64,000 nt of DNA from Carposina sasakii (lineage: Eukaryota; Arthropoda; Insecta; Lepidoptera; Carposinidae): positions 1,674,001-1,738,000 of the forward strand of contig CP053162.1 in the NCBI GenBank assembly GCA_014607495.2, given 5' to 3'. The translations under genes and the position numbers were made by a program. This document shows, in pieces, positions 53,028 to 63,150 of this stretch. A model generated the notes under the pieces. It had not been told where the DNA came from and searched no databases. It saw only the letters and a program-made list of their open reading frames with translations. Numbering within the stretch: position 1 is the first letter of the stretch; every line of letters starts with the position of its first letter.

Positions 53028-54792
53028 AATCAATCAATCAATCAATCAATATGTTTATTTGCTCAAATATGTGTATATATACATGTTATTATTTATATTT
53101 ACAGCAAGCGTTCTACATATTTCGCTATCTGACATGCAAATTTTTATTTCATACAATTTAACAACAAGCAGGCATTAGTTAGTTTAATAAATTCTAATAA
53201 AAAATGTCAATTTAACAATAGAACAACAGAAATTCAATATGTCATAACACTATTTCAATGCAATATAAAATTTAAATTTACCATCAATAATATAAATATG
53301 CTAATTCCATACATAATAGGCATTCACAATTTCATATAAATTTTCTATCAAATTTCGAAGAAAGAAATTCATTAAAGAGTAATATACATAGTTAAGTAAT
53401 AACCTGTAAGCTGACTCTTAAATAAATATATATTATCAATCTTACATAGTTTTGCAGGCAGTTTGTTGTAAATCCTAGGAAACATACCAAACACGCTATT
53501 ATTAAACTTGCAATTTACAGGGCATGATATCTTAGTTTGTTTCTTCTCCTTTTAGCTTACAAAATGAGTCTAAATTATTTTTAACTGCATTGCAATCTCC
53601 AAGATTACATGATGGGAATGGCATATGTTTAAACTTTTAAAATAAGGTCTGCAACTGTCCGTTTGCTTTAGTTAGCCATTGCTCTAATACACCTTTTTTG
53701 AGATTGAATATAATGTCTTTGTCAGTGAGTTACCCCAAAAAATAACTCCATATCGCTTGTTGATGCGACATATGATGATATGCTGTTAGAACCGCTGACT
53801 GGTTTACAACCTTTGTCACATTCGTATCGCGTATGAGAACGAATTTATTTTTTTGCTTGTTATTTCAATGTGGGCCTTCCATTCAAGTACTGTCAATATT
53901 TAACCCCAAAAATTTTGTAACGGCAATTTTGTGAATATTTTTATTATTATAATTAATGTCAAGTTTGTTGCATATTACTTTCCGATTATTAAATGTCATT
54001 ATTTGTGTTTTGTCAAAGTTAATTAATAGATTATTTGAGCTGTCCAGTGTATATATATTTTAATGTCTTATTAATCTCTTGTTCAAAAGTATTTATGTCA
54101 TTTCCCACGAAAATTACAGTGCTGTCGTCACAAATAGGACATTGGGTGATTAGTTATTTTGGGAAAGTCGTTAATGTATAGAATAAACAAAAGTGGACCC
54201 AAAACACTACCTTGTGGAACGCCATAGCGTACCTGTTTATTCAGACATATATTTGACTTCATCAGTATTTAAACAAATTCTGGTTACTAGGGTTGCCTGC
54301 GACCTTCCCATTAAATACGACTCATTAATTGAAGAGTGTTACCACGAACACCATATGCGCTCAACTTGTTTAATAGAATGGTATGGTCCACGTAATCGAA
54401 GGCTTTTGTAGATCCATATATAAAGAAAAGGCTTGTTGTTATCTATACCTGCATGACTTCCCAAAAATTTAAGGATGGCACCATTTATATTCTTGTTTTT
54501 CCTAAATCCTGTCTGTTCATTTGCTAATATACTATACTTTTCAAAGTGTCATATAGGAGTTGTGTATTACCTTCTCAAAGATTTTTGAGAAGACAGGATT
54601 TAGTGCTACTGGTCTGTGATTTAAATCTTTTATCGTTTTTTTTGAAAATAGGCTTTATTTGGCCTTTTTAAGTTTATCAGGAAAAACTCCGTTTTCAATA
54701 GCTATATTTATTATATGGCTAAGAACGGCTGATATCTGAATTGCTACGTATTTGATTACTTTTGTGGAGATGTCAATAAACCAAGGTGTAAG
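53028..54792 (-). pseudogene. Daphne/CR1-like non-LTR RT, decayed, palm region present
   Basis: Reading on the minus strand from 54792: WFIDISTKVIKYVAIQIS and NIAIENGVFPDKLKK (fingers), then after frame breaks SLFFIYGSTKAFDYVDHTIL near 54380-54430 (RT motif A; the usual first Asp is replaced), [20 protein letters not shown] near 54180-54230 (motif B), a [12 protein letters not shown] motif C near 54120, then VTKFLGLNIDS and later WGNS-like pieces. It ends with a (TTGA)n tail (TCAATCAATCAATC on plus, 53028-53050). At least five frameshifts or stops make it dead. It would have been an RNA-templated DNA polymerase. Closely related to 48664-49650 but older by decay. Confidence 0.85.
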
Positions 54793-54793
54793 G

Positions 54794-55165
54794 TGCTGAT
54801 GCGGGGCTTCACTAGAATACATCAGCTATATTTCCATCCGTTCATGTAAAAGTCGACCAAGGAACCGGGCCATTCTAATGGGCGATAAGCTAGGAACTTT
54901 TCATTGATCATTCATATATGTTCCCGTTAGGCGGGATTTCCTGTCGCTCTGACATTCGACGCTGATGGGGTATGTAGTTACAGGTAGCGTTTTTGAGTCG
55001 CGCTGGATCGCTCAGCACTGACGGGCGGCCATATAAATTGACCCATCAGCGCCGACCGTCAGCGCACGTCAGCGTGACAGGAAAATCCGCCTTATGCTGA
55101 ACGTGACTGTGGGACAACCTTTGTGATCTTGCTATTTCATTTTGGGCACACAGCAGTATCTATAT
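54794..55165 (-). repeat. REP-X copy split by a Harbinger-like MITE
   Basis: CTGATGCGGGGCTTCACTAG, ATACATCAGCTATATTTCC, GGGCGATAAGCTAGGAAC to TGTTCCCGTTA (54929); resumes TATGCTGAACGTGACTGTGG (55093). Directly follows the RT fragment. Confidence 0.65.
54930..55091. mobile_element. PIF/Harbinger-like MITE
   Basis: 162 bp with ends GGCGGGATTTCCTGTC and GACAGGAAAATCCGCC, and TTA on both sides (54927-54929, 55092-55094). A 3-bp TTA duplication with GG-starting ends is the PIF/Harbinger signature. Inside, GCGCTGAC/GTCAGCG-type motifs recur. No transposase. Confidence 0.75.
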
Positions 55166-55261
55166 GTATAAATGTATGTAGGTAAGGTATACCAAAATAT
55201 TTGTGTAGATAATATTATGTCATTGTCATCAGTGCTACTAACATGAGCTCTTGAAGTCATT

Positions 55262-55325
55262 GTTAAAACGAGATGCAGCTATTTGCAATGTAGATCAGCA
55301 TCTCGCTTCCACAATGAAAACAATC
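55262..55325. repeat. Small palindromic repeat, copy 2
   Basis: AACGAGATGCAGCTATTTGC and GATCAGCATCTCGCTTCCAC; compare 24765-24845. Confidence 0.45.
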
Positions 55326-55892
55326 CTATGTTAAAAGTTCATAATTATGCTTTGTTCAAAAGTTTCAACCCTAGCAAATGTACCTAAATAAAACATTGCC
55401 TAACTAGCTCTTGTGCGGTAAAACAGGTTATTTCTCAAGACAAATAATCCGCCTCTCTGTGGGCTCGTATGCGAATTGTGTTTTTGTAAAACAAACATTG
55501 TATCAAACACCGTAAATAACAACTTCACGTTAGTTGCGAGATAGGTATATTAATAATAAAGTTTTGCCTTTATTATCATATGCCTTTATTATTATATAGT
55601 ATTATAAAATCAAGTCTAAAGGTGGCCATTGACGGTCACATAAACTTATTTTTATCAACATTAAATTTTAATCAACTAACATTTTCATGCCGCCCATTGG
55701 CAAAATATACAGGAGCTATTTCAAATTATGTTACATGATAAATAATCTGAATCACAATGTCGTCAATTAGAATCGTGTTAAAACTCTGGAGCAATCACGG
55801 TAAAATTTTGGAGTGACCTACAAAATTTTCCATCAATGGACACCTTAAGGATAAACACATAAACACTGTTAAAAGATATCATTTGACAGAAT
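55326..55892. other. No supported feature
   Basis: Nothing recognised. Confidence 0.4.
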
Positions 55893-56352
55893 CATCATCA
55901 TCATCATCATCATTTACAGCCCTGAGAAGTCCACTGTTGGACATAGGCCTCCCCCAACAACCTCCACTCCGACCGGTCGGAAGCAGCCTGCATCCAACCG
56001 ACGCCCGCAACCTTGACCAGGTCATCCGTCCACCTCGCGGGTGGCCTTCCCACGCTGCGCTTGCCGATACGTGGTATCCACTCTAGAACTTTCCGACTCC
56101 ATCGGCCATCAGTTCTTCGAGCTATGTGCCCTGCCCATTGCCACTTCAGCTTGCTGGACCGTTCAGCTATGTCGGTGATCTTTGTACGTCTGCGGATCTC
56201 CTCATTTCTGATTCGATCACGCAGAGAGATCCCAAGCATAGCTCTCTCCATCGCTCGCTGTGCGATCCTGAGCTTTTTTATGAGGCACATAGTTAGAGAC
56301 CACGTCTCGGCACCGTAGGTCATCACCGGCAGCACTTGACAGAATAACCTCG
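55893..56352 (-). pseudogene. RTE-clade reverse transcriptase C-terminus (RTE-a), frame intact
   Basis: The minus strand is open from about 56350 to a stop at 55910, some 145 codons. It reads QVLPVMTYGAETW (the post-palm C-X-X-Y-G-A-E-T-W region), KLRIAQRAMERAMLGISL, RDRIRNEEIRRRTKITDIAE, WQWAGHIARR, GKRSVGRPPARWTDDL and LGEAYVQQWTSQG at the end. No catalytic residues are included since the copy is 5' truncated. The 3' end is short, with a (GAT)n tail (55893-55912 on plus). The unbroken frame and near-consensus sequence suggest a young insertion. It is the reference for the shorter RTE-a copies in this window. Confidence 0.9.
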
Positions 56353-56977
56353 TTTATTTATTTGACCCATTATAACTCTCATAATGATACTCGTACCTTG
56401 CAAGCTAAAATGTGACAAACCGTTCAGGCCCTAGAGGGTACCAAAGAAATGTACATACATTCATACACCTGTAAAACATAACCCTCCTTCGGGCGCAATC
56501 AGGTAAAATATTAACAAAATTTAGTCTTAACAATGTTTAACTTATGTTGTAAAAGTACGATGTTTTTAATCCCCATTTTAATGTGTGATGTACCGACTAA
56601 AAACAATTTTTATGTCACTCCACAAAAAAATAAATTTTCCAAAACGCCTTTCACACTTAATACCTCTTGTCCCAACCTACAATAGGCGTACGTTTTCAAT
56701 GCCGTAAAATCTGCAAAATCTACTCTTCCCCGACAAATCAAGGTCCCTTTTACCCTTAAAGGTAGGGGTGGTTATCAGAAGGGGTTTATTTGACGATGTA
56801 ACGACATCGAACGTCTGTTAACTTTACGTAGAATCGACTGATGAGATTCAAATCGATTATCAATTTCGGCCCAGTTTTTAGGGTTTCAGCTGATGGGATA
56901 AAGGAGGAAAAATATGTTAAATAATCCTGTCTTTTATATACATATACACATGAATATATATAATAAATATGTAATAG
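56353..56977. other. No supported feature
   Basis: AT-rich; nothing recognised. Confidence 0.4.
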
Positions 56978-57204
56978 CTCGAAGAACTGATGGCCGATAG
57001 AGTCGGAAAGTTCTAGAGTGGATACCACGTATCGGCAAATGCAGCGTGGGAAGGCCACCCGCGAGGTCGGACGAAGGACATCTGGCCAAGATCGCGGGCG
57101 TCGGTTGGATACAGGCTGCTTCCGACCGGTCGGAGTGGAGGTTGTCGGGGGAGGCCTATGTCCAACAGTGGACTTCTCAGGGCTGTAAATGACGATGATG
57201 ATGA
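56978..57204 (+). repeat. RTE-a 3' end, 5' truncated
   Basis: TCGAAGAACTGATGGCCGAT, GAGTGGATACCACGTATCGG, GAGTGGAGGTTGTCGGGGGA, CCAACAGTGGACTTCTCAGG, tail GATGATGATGATGAC. A 14-base deletion around GAGGTCGGACGAAGG breaks the protein frame. Confidence 0.8.
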
Positions 57205-59157
57205 TGACACATGGATGTATTCCAAGAATATGGTAGTGTGACTGCAGGATAATAAAGGAGATCTCATAGCCACGCTTAGCATAACGGGGACAGTTGTAAA
57301 TGATAATGACAAGTTGATAGCTTATTATCAAATCAAATCAAATCAAATCAAAATAAATTTATTCACAACATTAGGCAAACAATAACTTAGTTAATTCCTT
57401 ATCACTAATATTTAAAATTAAAATAGTAAAAAATATATTATGAAAACATTTAAATGTTGTGAAATGGCCTCAGCTCAGCATATGCAGGTTATGAAGCCTG
57501 CGCTGATATTCTGCTGAGACCACTGACATCCCAACCAAAATAATAAAATTAAATAAAAGTGGACACAAATAACACAGATTACAAATAAATACACAAATAT
57601 AATATACTTAATAAATTCAAAAATACACTACATATATTAATGTTTTATATTATAATACTATTATAATACTAAACATTTTTTTTTTTTCTTAATGTATTAT
57701 CCGTGACGAACAGATAATTCATTAAAATTACAATCTAGCCTAATTAGACTAATAAGTAATTTTTATCTAACTTAAATTGCTAAACCGTGTAAAACTAAGA
57801 ACGTGTCCATCGGCACTTTTCTTATTGTCACTATTAAGGGGAAGTCACTTTGTTCATGTGTTCTTTAAAATTAGCACCCACTGCACTATATCACTAATTT
57901 AATGCACTAACTCAAAAGGTTTTGTCCTTTTAATCCTCCTGACTATGTCCGTGTTGTCAAGAAGCTGGATAGCCTCGACATTCACATGCTGGTGAAGCCT
58001 TTTTTCATGAGCTTCTGCGTATTTTTTTATAACTTTTACGACCATGTCCACTTTGAGGTCCCGATGGAGGTCGTCATTCCTTACATACCAGGGCGCGTTT
58101 ACAATGCCCCGAAGTACATTATTTTGAAATCTTTGTATCATCAGTGTATTGCTTTTTTTGGTACAGCCCCAAAGCTGAATACCATAAGTCCATACAGGCA
58201 TAAGGACTTGTTTGTATAAAAGTAGTTTGTTGTGTACCGATAACGAAGAATACTTCCCAAGTAACCAGTACATCTTCCTATAGCGAAGCGTCGCGTTTCT
58301 TTTTGACGTGGGCTTTCCAGCGAAGCTTTGCGTCCAGAGTCATGCCCAAATACTTGGCTGTGTTTTCGTATGGTATTATTTTGCCATTTATTAATACTGG
58401 ATGATAATTAAATCTCTATATGAACGGATTTGGATTCATTTAGCTTTATTCGCCATTTTTTTGTCCACTGGAACAAGGTGTTGATGGCAGTTTGCACTTT
58501 TTCCACTGCTTCCGCATGAGTATTCGCCGTAGCCATTATAGCTGTGTCATCTGCGAATGTAGCAATGGTGCTGTTTTCTAAATGTGGGATATCACAGGTA
58601 TATAGTAGATACAGGACCGGACCCAAAACACTACCTTGTGGTACTCCAGCTTTTATATGCTTTAGTTCTGAATGTGCATCGTCTTGTCTTACTCGAAACA
58701 TTCTTTGTGTTAAATAAGACTCTAAGATTTTTGCGAATTGCTTTGGTAGCATATTTCTCAACTTATGCATAAGTCCTATATGCCATACTTTATCGAATGC
58801 CTGCGCTACGTCCAAGAACACCGTGGAACAGACCTTCTTTTCTTCTAGGGTTTTTTCTATTAGACTAGTTATTCTATGAACTTGATCTATAGTAGAGTGC
58901 TTTTTCCTAAAACCAAATTGATAATCAGGGATCAGGTTTCTCTCTTCTAGAATAGGCTTTAAGCGTCTTAGAAATAATAAAAATAATACTAAACATATAA
59001 TACATTTAATACAGAAAACACTAACTCATAGATATAATATTCTATATATATTATTAGTTTATTGCTTAAGAGTTACCCAGTTGACACATAGGTACGACAT
59101 GCACGGAAGGAGATGCAGCTGATGTATTCTAGTGAAGCCCCGAATCTGCACAGGCTT
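57205..59157 (+). repeat. REP-X copy split by a Jockey insertion
   Basis: Left part 57205-57326 (CTGCAGGATAATAAAGGAGA, CCACGCTTAGCATAACGGGG, GACAAGTTGATAGCTTATT); right part 59055-59157 (TAGTTTATTGCTTAAGAG, ACGACATGCACGGAAGGAGA, TGCAGCTGATGTATTCTAGT). They join into one REP-X copy. Confidence 0.75.
57327..59054 (-). pseudogene. Jockey-clade non-LTR retrotransposon, 5' truncated
   Basis: On the minus strand: LKPILEERNLIPDYQFGF with RKKHSTIDQVHR, then VFLDVAQAFDKVWH (motif A), [17 protein letters not shown] (motif B) and TFADDTAIMAT (motif C with the catalytic Asp pair intact), WTKKWRIKLNESKS; a frame break lies at about 58300-58410 where the NGKIIPYENTAKYLG and LDAKLRWKAHV pieces are in other frames; then YWLLGKYSSLSVHNK, LWGCTKKSNTLMIQRFQN, APWYVRNDDLHRDL and NVEAIQLLDNTD to a stop at 57899. 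About 560 bp of 3' untranslated sequence follows with a (TTTGA)n tail (57328-57350). Flanking TAGCTTATT / TAGTTTATT (57318-57326, 59055-59063) is a 9-bp duplication with one mismatch. Endonuclease and ORF1 are missing. Confidence 0.88.
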
Positions 59158-59257
59158 TTTTAAATTATGAAAAAATATACTGTTTGTACGTGTAATATTT
59201 ATACTCGTATAATGTTTTTGTGCCTATTTCAAATCGTGACTGAATAATAGTTTATTG

Positions 59258-59384
59258 ATGGCCGATTTTTCCAAACGTCAGATCAATCAAAGGAATAAAC
59301 TTGATATGCTGCACCCTCTAAAACTTGATCATAATAGACATAGCATATTTATTCTGATAGGCTATCTGACGTTTGAAAAAAAAC
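59258..59384. mobile_element. PAL-Q MITE, copy 5
   Basis: GGCCGATTTTTCCAAACGTC at the left and GGCTATCTGACGTTTG at the right. The next 12 bp are A/C-rich and lead directly into TAM2. Confidence 0.65.
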
Positions 59385-59396
59385 AACAACAAAAAA

Positions 59397-59780
59397 AAGG
59401 GTGTAAAAAGACAACAATGTTTTTTAATACCTCGTATTCTTTTACGATCATTTTCCTCTATGGAACTAACCCTGGGAAACGACAAAAAAATTATGAAATA
59501 ATATTGTCATTTTATTACAAGCAATGTATTCGTTTGATGCGCAAAGTACAAATGTACCTAAAAAACTAACATAACATTTTGACATGGTATCTTTGAAAAA
59601 TATGTTTGTTAACCGATTTCAGATGGAGTTATTAAAAAAAATTATAATATTAATGTAACTTTGGACCTCAATATCTTGGAAACCCGTGGTTTCCCAGGGG
59701 TACTTCTATAGAAAAAAATGATCGTGATCTTACAAATAATACGAGGTATTAAAAGAACAAAGTTGTCTTTTTACACCCAG
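59397..59780. mobile_element. TAM2 MITE, copy 3
   Basis: 384 bp, left AAGGGTGTAAAAAGACAAC (first base altered), right GTTGTCTTTTTACACCCAG then TA. Body as in 8226-8602. Confidence 0.75.
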
Positions 59781-60067
59781 TATATTGATTGCAGGTTAAG
59801 GTTTTTTTGAGTACCTAGGTATCTATTTCAAGCGCATTCGTTCGCTTAACATGTAAATTATTTTAGTAAATATTCATATTCCTACAGAACCCCTCAATTT
59901 GTGTGTTATACTCGCAAGAGGCCATTTTTATAAGCTACGTTCTTTGATGTTTACGATTGATTGGAATTAGAAGAAAATTGGTTTAAAAAAAATTGTCGTT
60001 GTCGGTGTACGAAGATTATATTTATTTAACATTAATGTAATATTATGTAAGAATAAATATGTAACTT

Positions 60068-60207
60068 TATTGAGGGATCGCCCGCCACCGGGCCCAATAC
60101 CCTCCGCTGACCCTCGGATCTGTCAGCGGAGGGTATAGGGCCCGGTGGCGGGCGATCCCTCAATAGAGATTTGAACTTCCGAATAGTGACGCTTGATACA
60201 ATTCAAT
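60068..60207 (+). mobile_element. FB-M element, hairpin form
   Basis: 140 bp between AAATATGTAACTT / AAATGTGTAACTT (60055-60067, 60208-60220), 13 bp with one mismatch. The arms 60069-60111 and 60122-60164 pair over 43 bases with one mismatch around a 10-base loop (CCTCGGATCT). The remaining 43 bases (GAGATTTGAACTTCCGAATA to ACAATTCAAT) equal the 3' end of 45358-45514. Confidence 0.85.
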
Positions 60208-60474
60208 AAATGTGTAACTTACCTTACACAAAATTTAATATATTTACAAAACTACCGTCTACCGGGAAGATGTCCAGAATGCTGGCAGCATGTCCTCGTT
60301 GTACCTACGGCAATGCTAATTTTATCAAAAATTTCATACAACCAAATTTTTCATTTCATTTCAATCTTATTAAACTAGAAAAAAATTTCAAAGTTTAGTA
60401 GAATTTTAATAACCGATCTCGAGAGATTTTTGCATATTTCTGATATTATATTTTTATATAAAATTTAACATACC

Positions 60475-60600
60475 TACATATAATCACGCCTTTATCCCTT
60501 ACGGGATAGGGCCGATAGAACCACATGGTGCCACTTCTGACCAATTTTGAGGGTATAGTTGAGATGTACAAGTTGGGTTAGTAGTGACAGGTAGTAAAAT
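60475..60600 (+). repeat. REP-Y copy
   Basis: CATATAATCACGCCTTTATC, GGGCCGATAGAACCACATGG, TGCCACTTCTGACCAATTTT, GAGATGTACAAGTTGGGTTA. The GCAGAGCACCAA block is deleted. Confidence 0.65.
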
Positions 60601-61242
60601 TTGGAATAAAAAAATCCGAGATTCTTTATGATCTCTAGCATAGTATTGAAATTGGCCGTAAGAGGTTAACTTAGGTTACCTAACAAACTTTAATACGAAC
60701 GTAGAAACAAATGATAACGAATATGATTTTATAATTTTCGAAAAGCGTCGATAGACTCACCACTTGAGATAATTAGCCGATAGGAGAAAAATTGGTGAAC
60801 ACTTCTGACCAATCTATATCCCATTAAGCGTCACGCATATGTAAGTGTGTACCTATAGTTATCACTTAACCTTTAACGAAAAGAAAACCGAATAAGCACG
60901 AAGATTCACGATGTAAAAGCATTAGTCGTCCATTAAACCTAATTTAAGGCTAAGCGGCAAACTGAACTCTATACTTAGTGCTACTAGGTCTTTGAAAACT
61001 GGCCTTTCATACTATATGGAAAATGGAGCCTGCTATTCAGGTTTGATCCAGCAAATTATAGGCTTCCTACGCCAAACCTAGTACAAAGGGCGGTCTAAAT
61101 TGCCAAATTAACTTAGGTTTTAAGCCGGTTAAGTCTAGATAAAGCACTTATAGAAGCAAGCCTATTTAGCTGAGCTAGTAGTTTGTTTCGGAGTTAATTC
61201 TGCGTGTAATTTGAAATAAGATAACTTCGAAGTATTTAACGA
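60601..61242. other. No supported feature
   Basis: Nothing recognised; no open frame above 60 codons. Confidence 0.4.
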
Positions 61243-61374
61243 ACCACTTTTGCTAACTCGTTTGTAATGCGAACGGCTAAGGAGTGGAATGCACTTCCTG
61301 CCGATGTATTTCCCGAGCACAGCATTGGTTTCTTCAAAGCTAGAGTGAAGTGCCTAGCTAATTGTAAAAAAAAA
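61243..61374 (+). pseudogene. Non-LTR RT extreme C-terminus
   Basis: TTFANSFVMRTAKEWNALPA then FFKARVKCLAN over some 44 codons, followed by an A-run. It is the same protein end as 37385-37670 but a different family member. Truncated and short. Confidence 0.65.
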
Positions 61375-61504
61375 AAACTTAATTAGTTACTTACTAGTAT
61401 AAGTTTTAAATTACTGACCAAATTTTCACATATCTCTCCATTTTTATTACATGTAATTGGCATGATTAACATACAACAAAATACATATACTGTACACATG
61501 GCTG

Positions 61505-62560
61505 TACGAGTATTCCCGTAAAGGGGTTGATAGAACTGCAGGATCATAGAGAACATCCCACAGACACGTTAAGCATAGCGGGAACACGGGTAAATTATCA
61601 GTGACAGGCTGCTAGCAGTGAGAATGCCCGAGTGCCTTAGGCGACTTTTACGACATGCACGGAAGGAGATGTAACTGATTGAAGCCTCTAGCACACCGTT
61701 GCGTGTGCGTGAACGTAAGAGTAGACACACCTCTGAGTTGTATGTATGGAACGTATAGGCACGGGCAGACCGGATGCGTGCGTAGACGTACGCATAGACG
61801 TAGCGGTGACGTTCTATACATTAAAGTACAGACCGGATCTGTGCGTGCAGTAAGCGTGACGTACGTACCGCTGTTGTAAAGTGGAACTGTATAGACAGCA
61901 CACCGGGCATACGACGTAAGCATAGGAAGCGGTGCGTTCCATACATTAAACTGAGAGGTACGTAGTCTACGTACGTGCAGCATAGACGTGTGCTCGAGCC
62001 TTAAACTCAGAGGTACGGCACGTGCGTACATACGTACCTCTATTGTAATGTATGGAACTGTATAGGCACGGGCAGACCGGATGCGTATGCGTAAGTAAGC
62101 TAGACGAGCGGTGAGTTCTACATTAAAGGCGGAGACCGGATGCGTGTGCGTGCACGTAAGCGTAGACGTGCACGTACCGCTGAGTTGTAAAGTATGGAAC
62201 TGTATGAGACAGGACACACCGGATGCGTATACGTAGACGTAAGCATAGACGTCAAGCGGTGACAGTTCCATACATTAAACTGAGAGGTACGTGTACGTCT
62301 ACGCTTACGTGCACGCATACGCATCTGGTGTGCTCGAGCCTTAAACTCAGAGGTACGTGCACGTAAGCGTAGACGTACCTCTGAGTTGTAATGTATGGAA
62401 CTGTATAGGTACGGGCAGACCGGATGCGTATGCGTAGACGTAAGCATAGACATCAAGCGGTGACAGTTCAATACATTACTCAGAGGTACGTCTGCGCTTA
62501 CGTGCACGCATACGCATCCGGTGTGCTCGAGGCTTTATTCTAGGGATCCGCATCATCCTA
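61505..62560 (+). repeat. REP-X copy split by the PAL-G array
   Basis: Left part 61505-61680 (ACTGCAGGATCATAGAGAAC, AGACACGTTAAGCATAGCGG, GACATGCACGGAAGGAGATG, AACTGATT); right part 62536-62560 (ATTCTAGGGATCCGCATCAT). Confidence 0.6.
61681..62535. repeat. PAL-G array, 0.85 kb of degenerate units
   Basis: At least ten partial copies of the PAL-G arm and centre motifs in both orientations: GACCGGATGCGTATGCGT at 62075 and 62420 among others, TACGTGCACGCATACGCATC at 62305 and 62495, ACGTCAAGCGGTGACAGTTC at 62250. Outer ends resemble the PAL-G ends (GAAGCCTCTAGCACACC, GGTGTGCTCGAGGCTTT). The long minus-strand open frames (207 and 129 codons, rich in Arg, Thr, Leu, Ser) come from the CpG-rich repeat and are not genes. 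Confidence 0.85.
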
Positions 62561-62764
62561 CTAATATTATAAAGGCGAAAGTTTGTGAGTATGGATGGAT
62601 GGATGTTTGTTATTCTTTCACGTAAAAACGGCTGGAGCGATTTTAATAAAATTTAGTATGGAGTTAGCTGACACCTGGATTAACACATAGGCTACTTTTT
62701 ATCCCTATTTCGACATTTTGTTTTTTCTGCAGTCCACGCGGAAGAAGTCGCGGGCGTCTACTAG
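62555..62764 (+). mobile_element. Helitron-like element, complete short form
   Basis: 210 bp, TCCTACTAATATTATAAAGG at the start, CGCGGGCGTCTACTAG at the end, inserted between A (62554) and T (62765) with no duplication. Contains CTTTCACGTAAAAACGGCTG and GACATTTTGTTTTTTCTGC. Confidence 0.65.
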
Positions 62765-62779
62765 TAGCATTAGGTAATA

Positions 62780-63150
62780 TAGGGTTGCCAACCGTCCTGT
62801 TTTCCGAGGACATGTCCTGCTTTTTGGGGTATCCTGGGCTGTCCTGGATAGTTTTGAAGCATCGTCCTGAATTTAAGAGTCCTGACACATTTGCTATCGG
62901 CAGATTTTCTAAGGGTGCCGACATCAGGTCAACGCTTAGTGCGACGATGCAAATAAGCGTCAGCAGCACCTCTAGAATGCCTAAAATAAGCAAATACACA
63001 GTCGCCGGTACTGAATGTGTTAAAAACCTATGTTTTGAAATTCGCACGCCACTAACTCTCTCCAATCGTATTGTCACTGGCTTTTATTTAAAATGTCCTG
63101 GTATTTCTTCTTCAAATCCTGGTTTTCAAAGTTTTGAGATGACAACCCTA
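62780..63150. mobile_element. hAT-like non-autonomous element
   Basis: 371 bp with ends TAGGGTTGCCA and TGACAACCCTA. The GTCCTG/TCCTGG motif recurs at least eight times (62799-62885 and again 63100-63122), as I recall for some hAT-type ends. The 148-codon plus frame across it carries no transposase motif. A clear 8-bp target duplication is not visible. Confidence 0.55.

Noticed and set aside
55883..56318. Plus-strand frames of 67 and 101 codons
   Set aside because: They are antisense shadows of the RTE-a RT fragment on the minus strand.
57899..58821. Two separate genes on the minus strand
   Set aside because: They are two halves of one Jockey pol frame separated by frame breaks near 58300-58410.
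61648..62507. Open frames of 207 and 129 codons on the minus strand
   Set aside because: They are translations of the CpG-rich PAL-G array; the same peptide words appear in other frames and at the other PAL-G copies.
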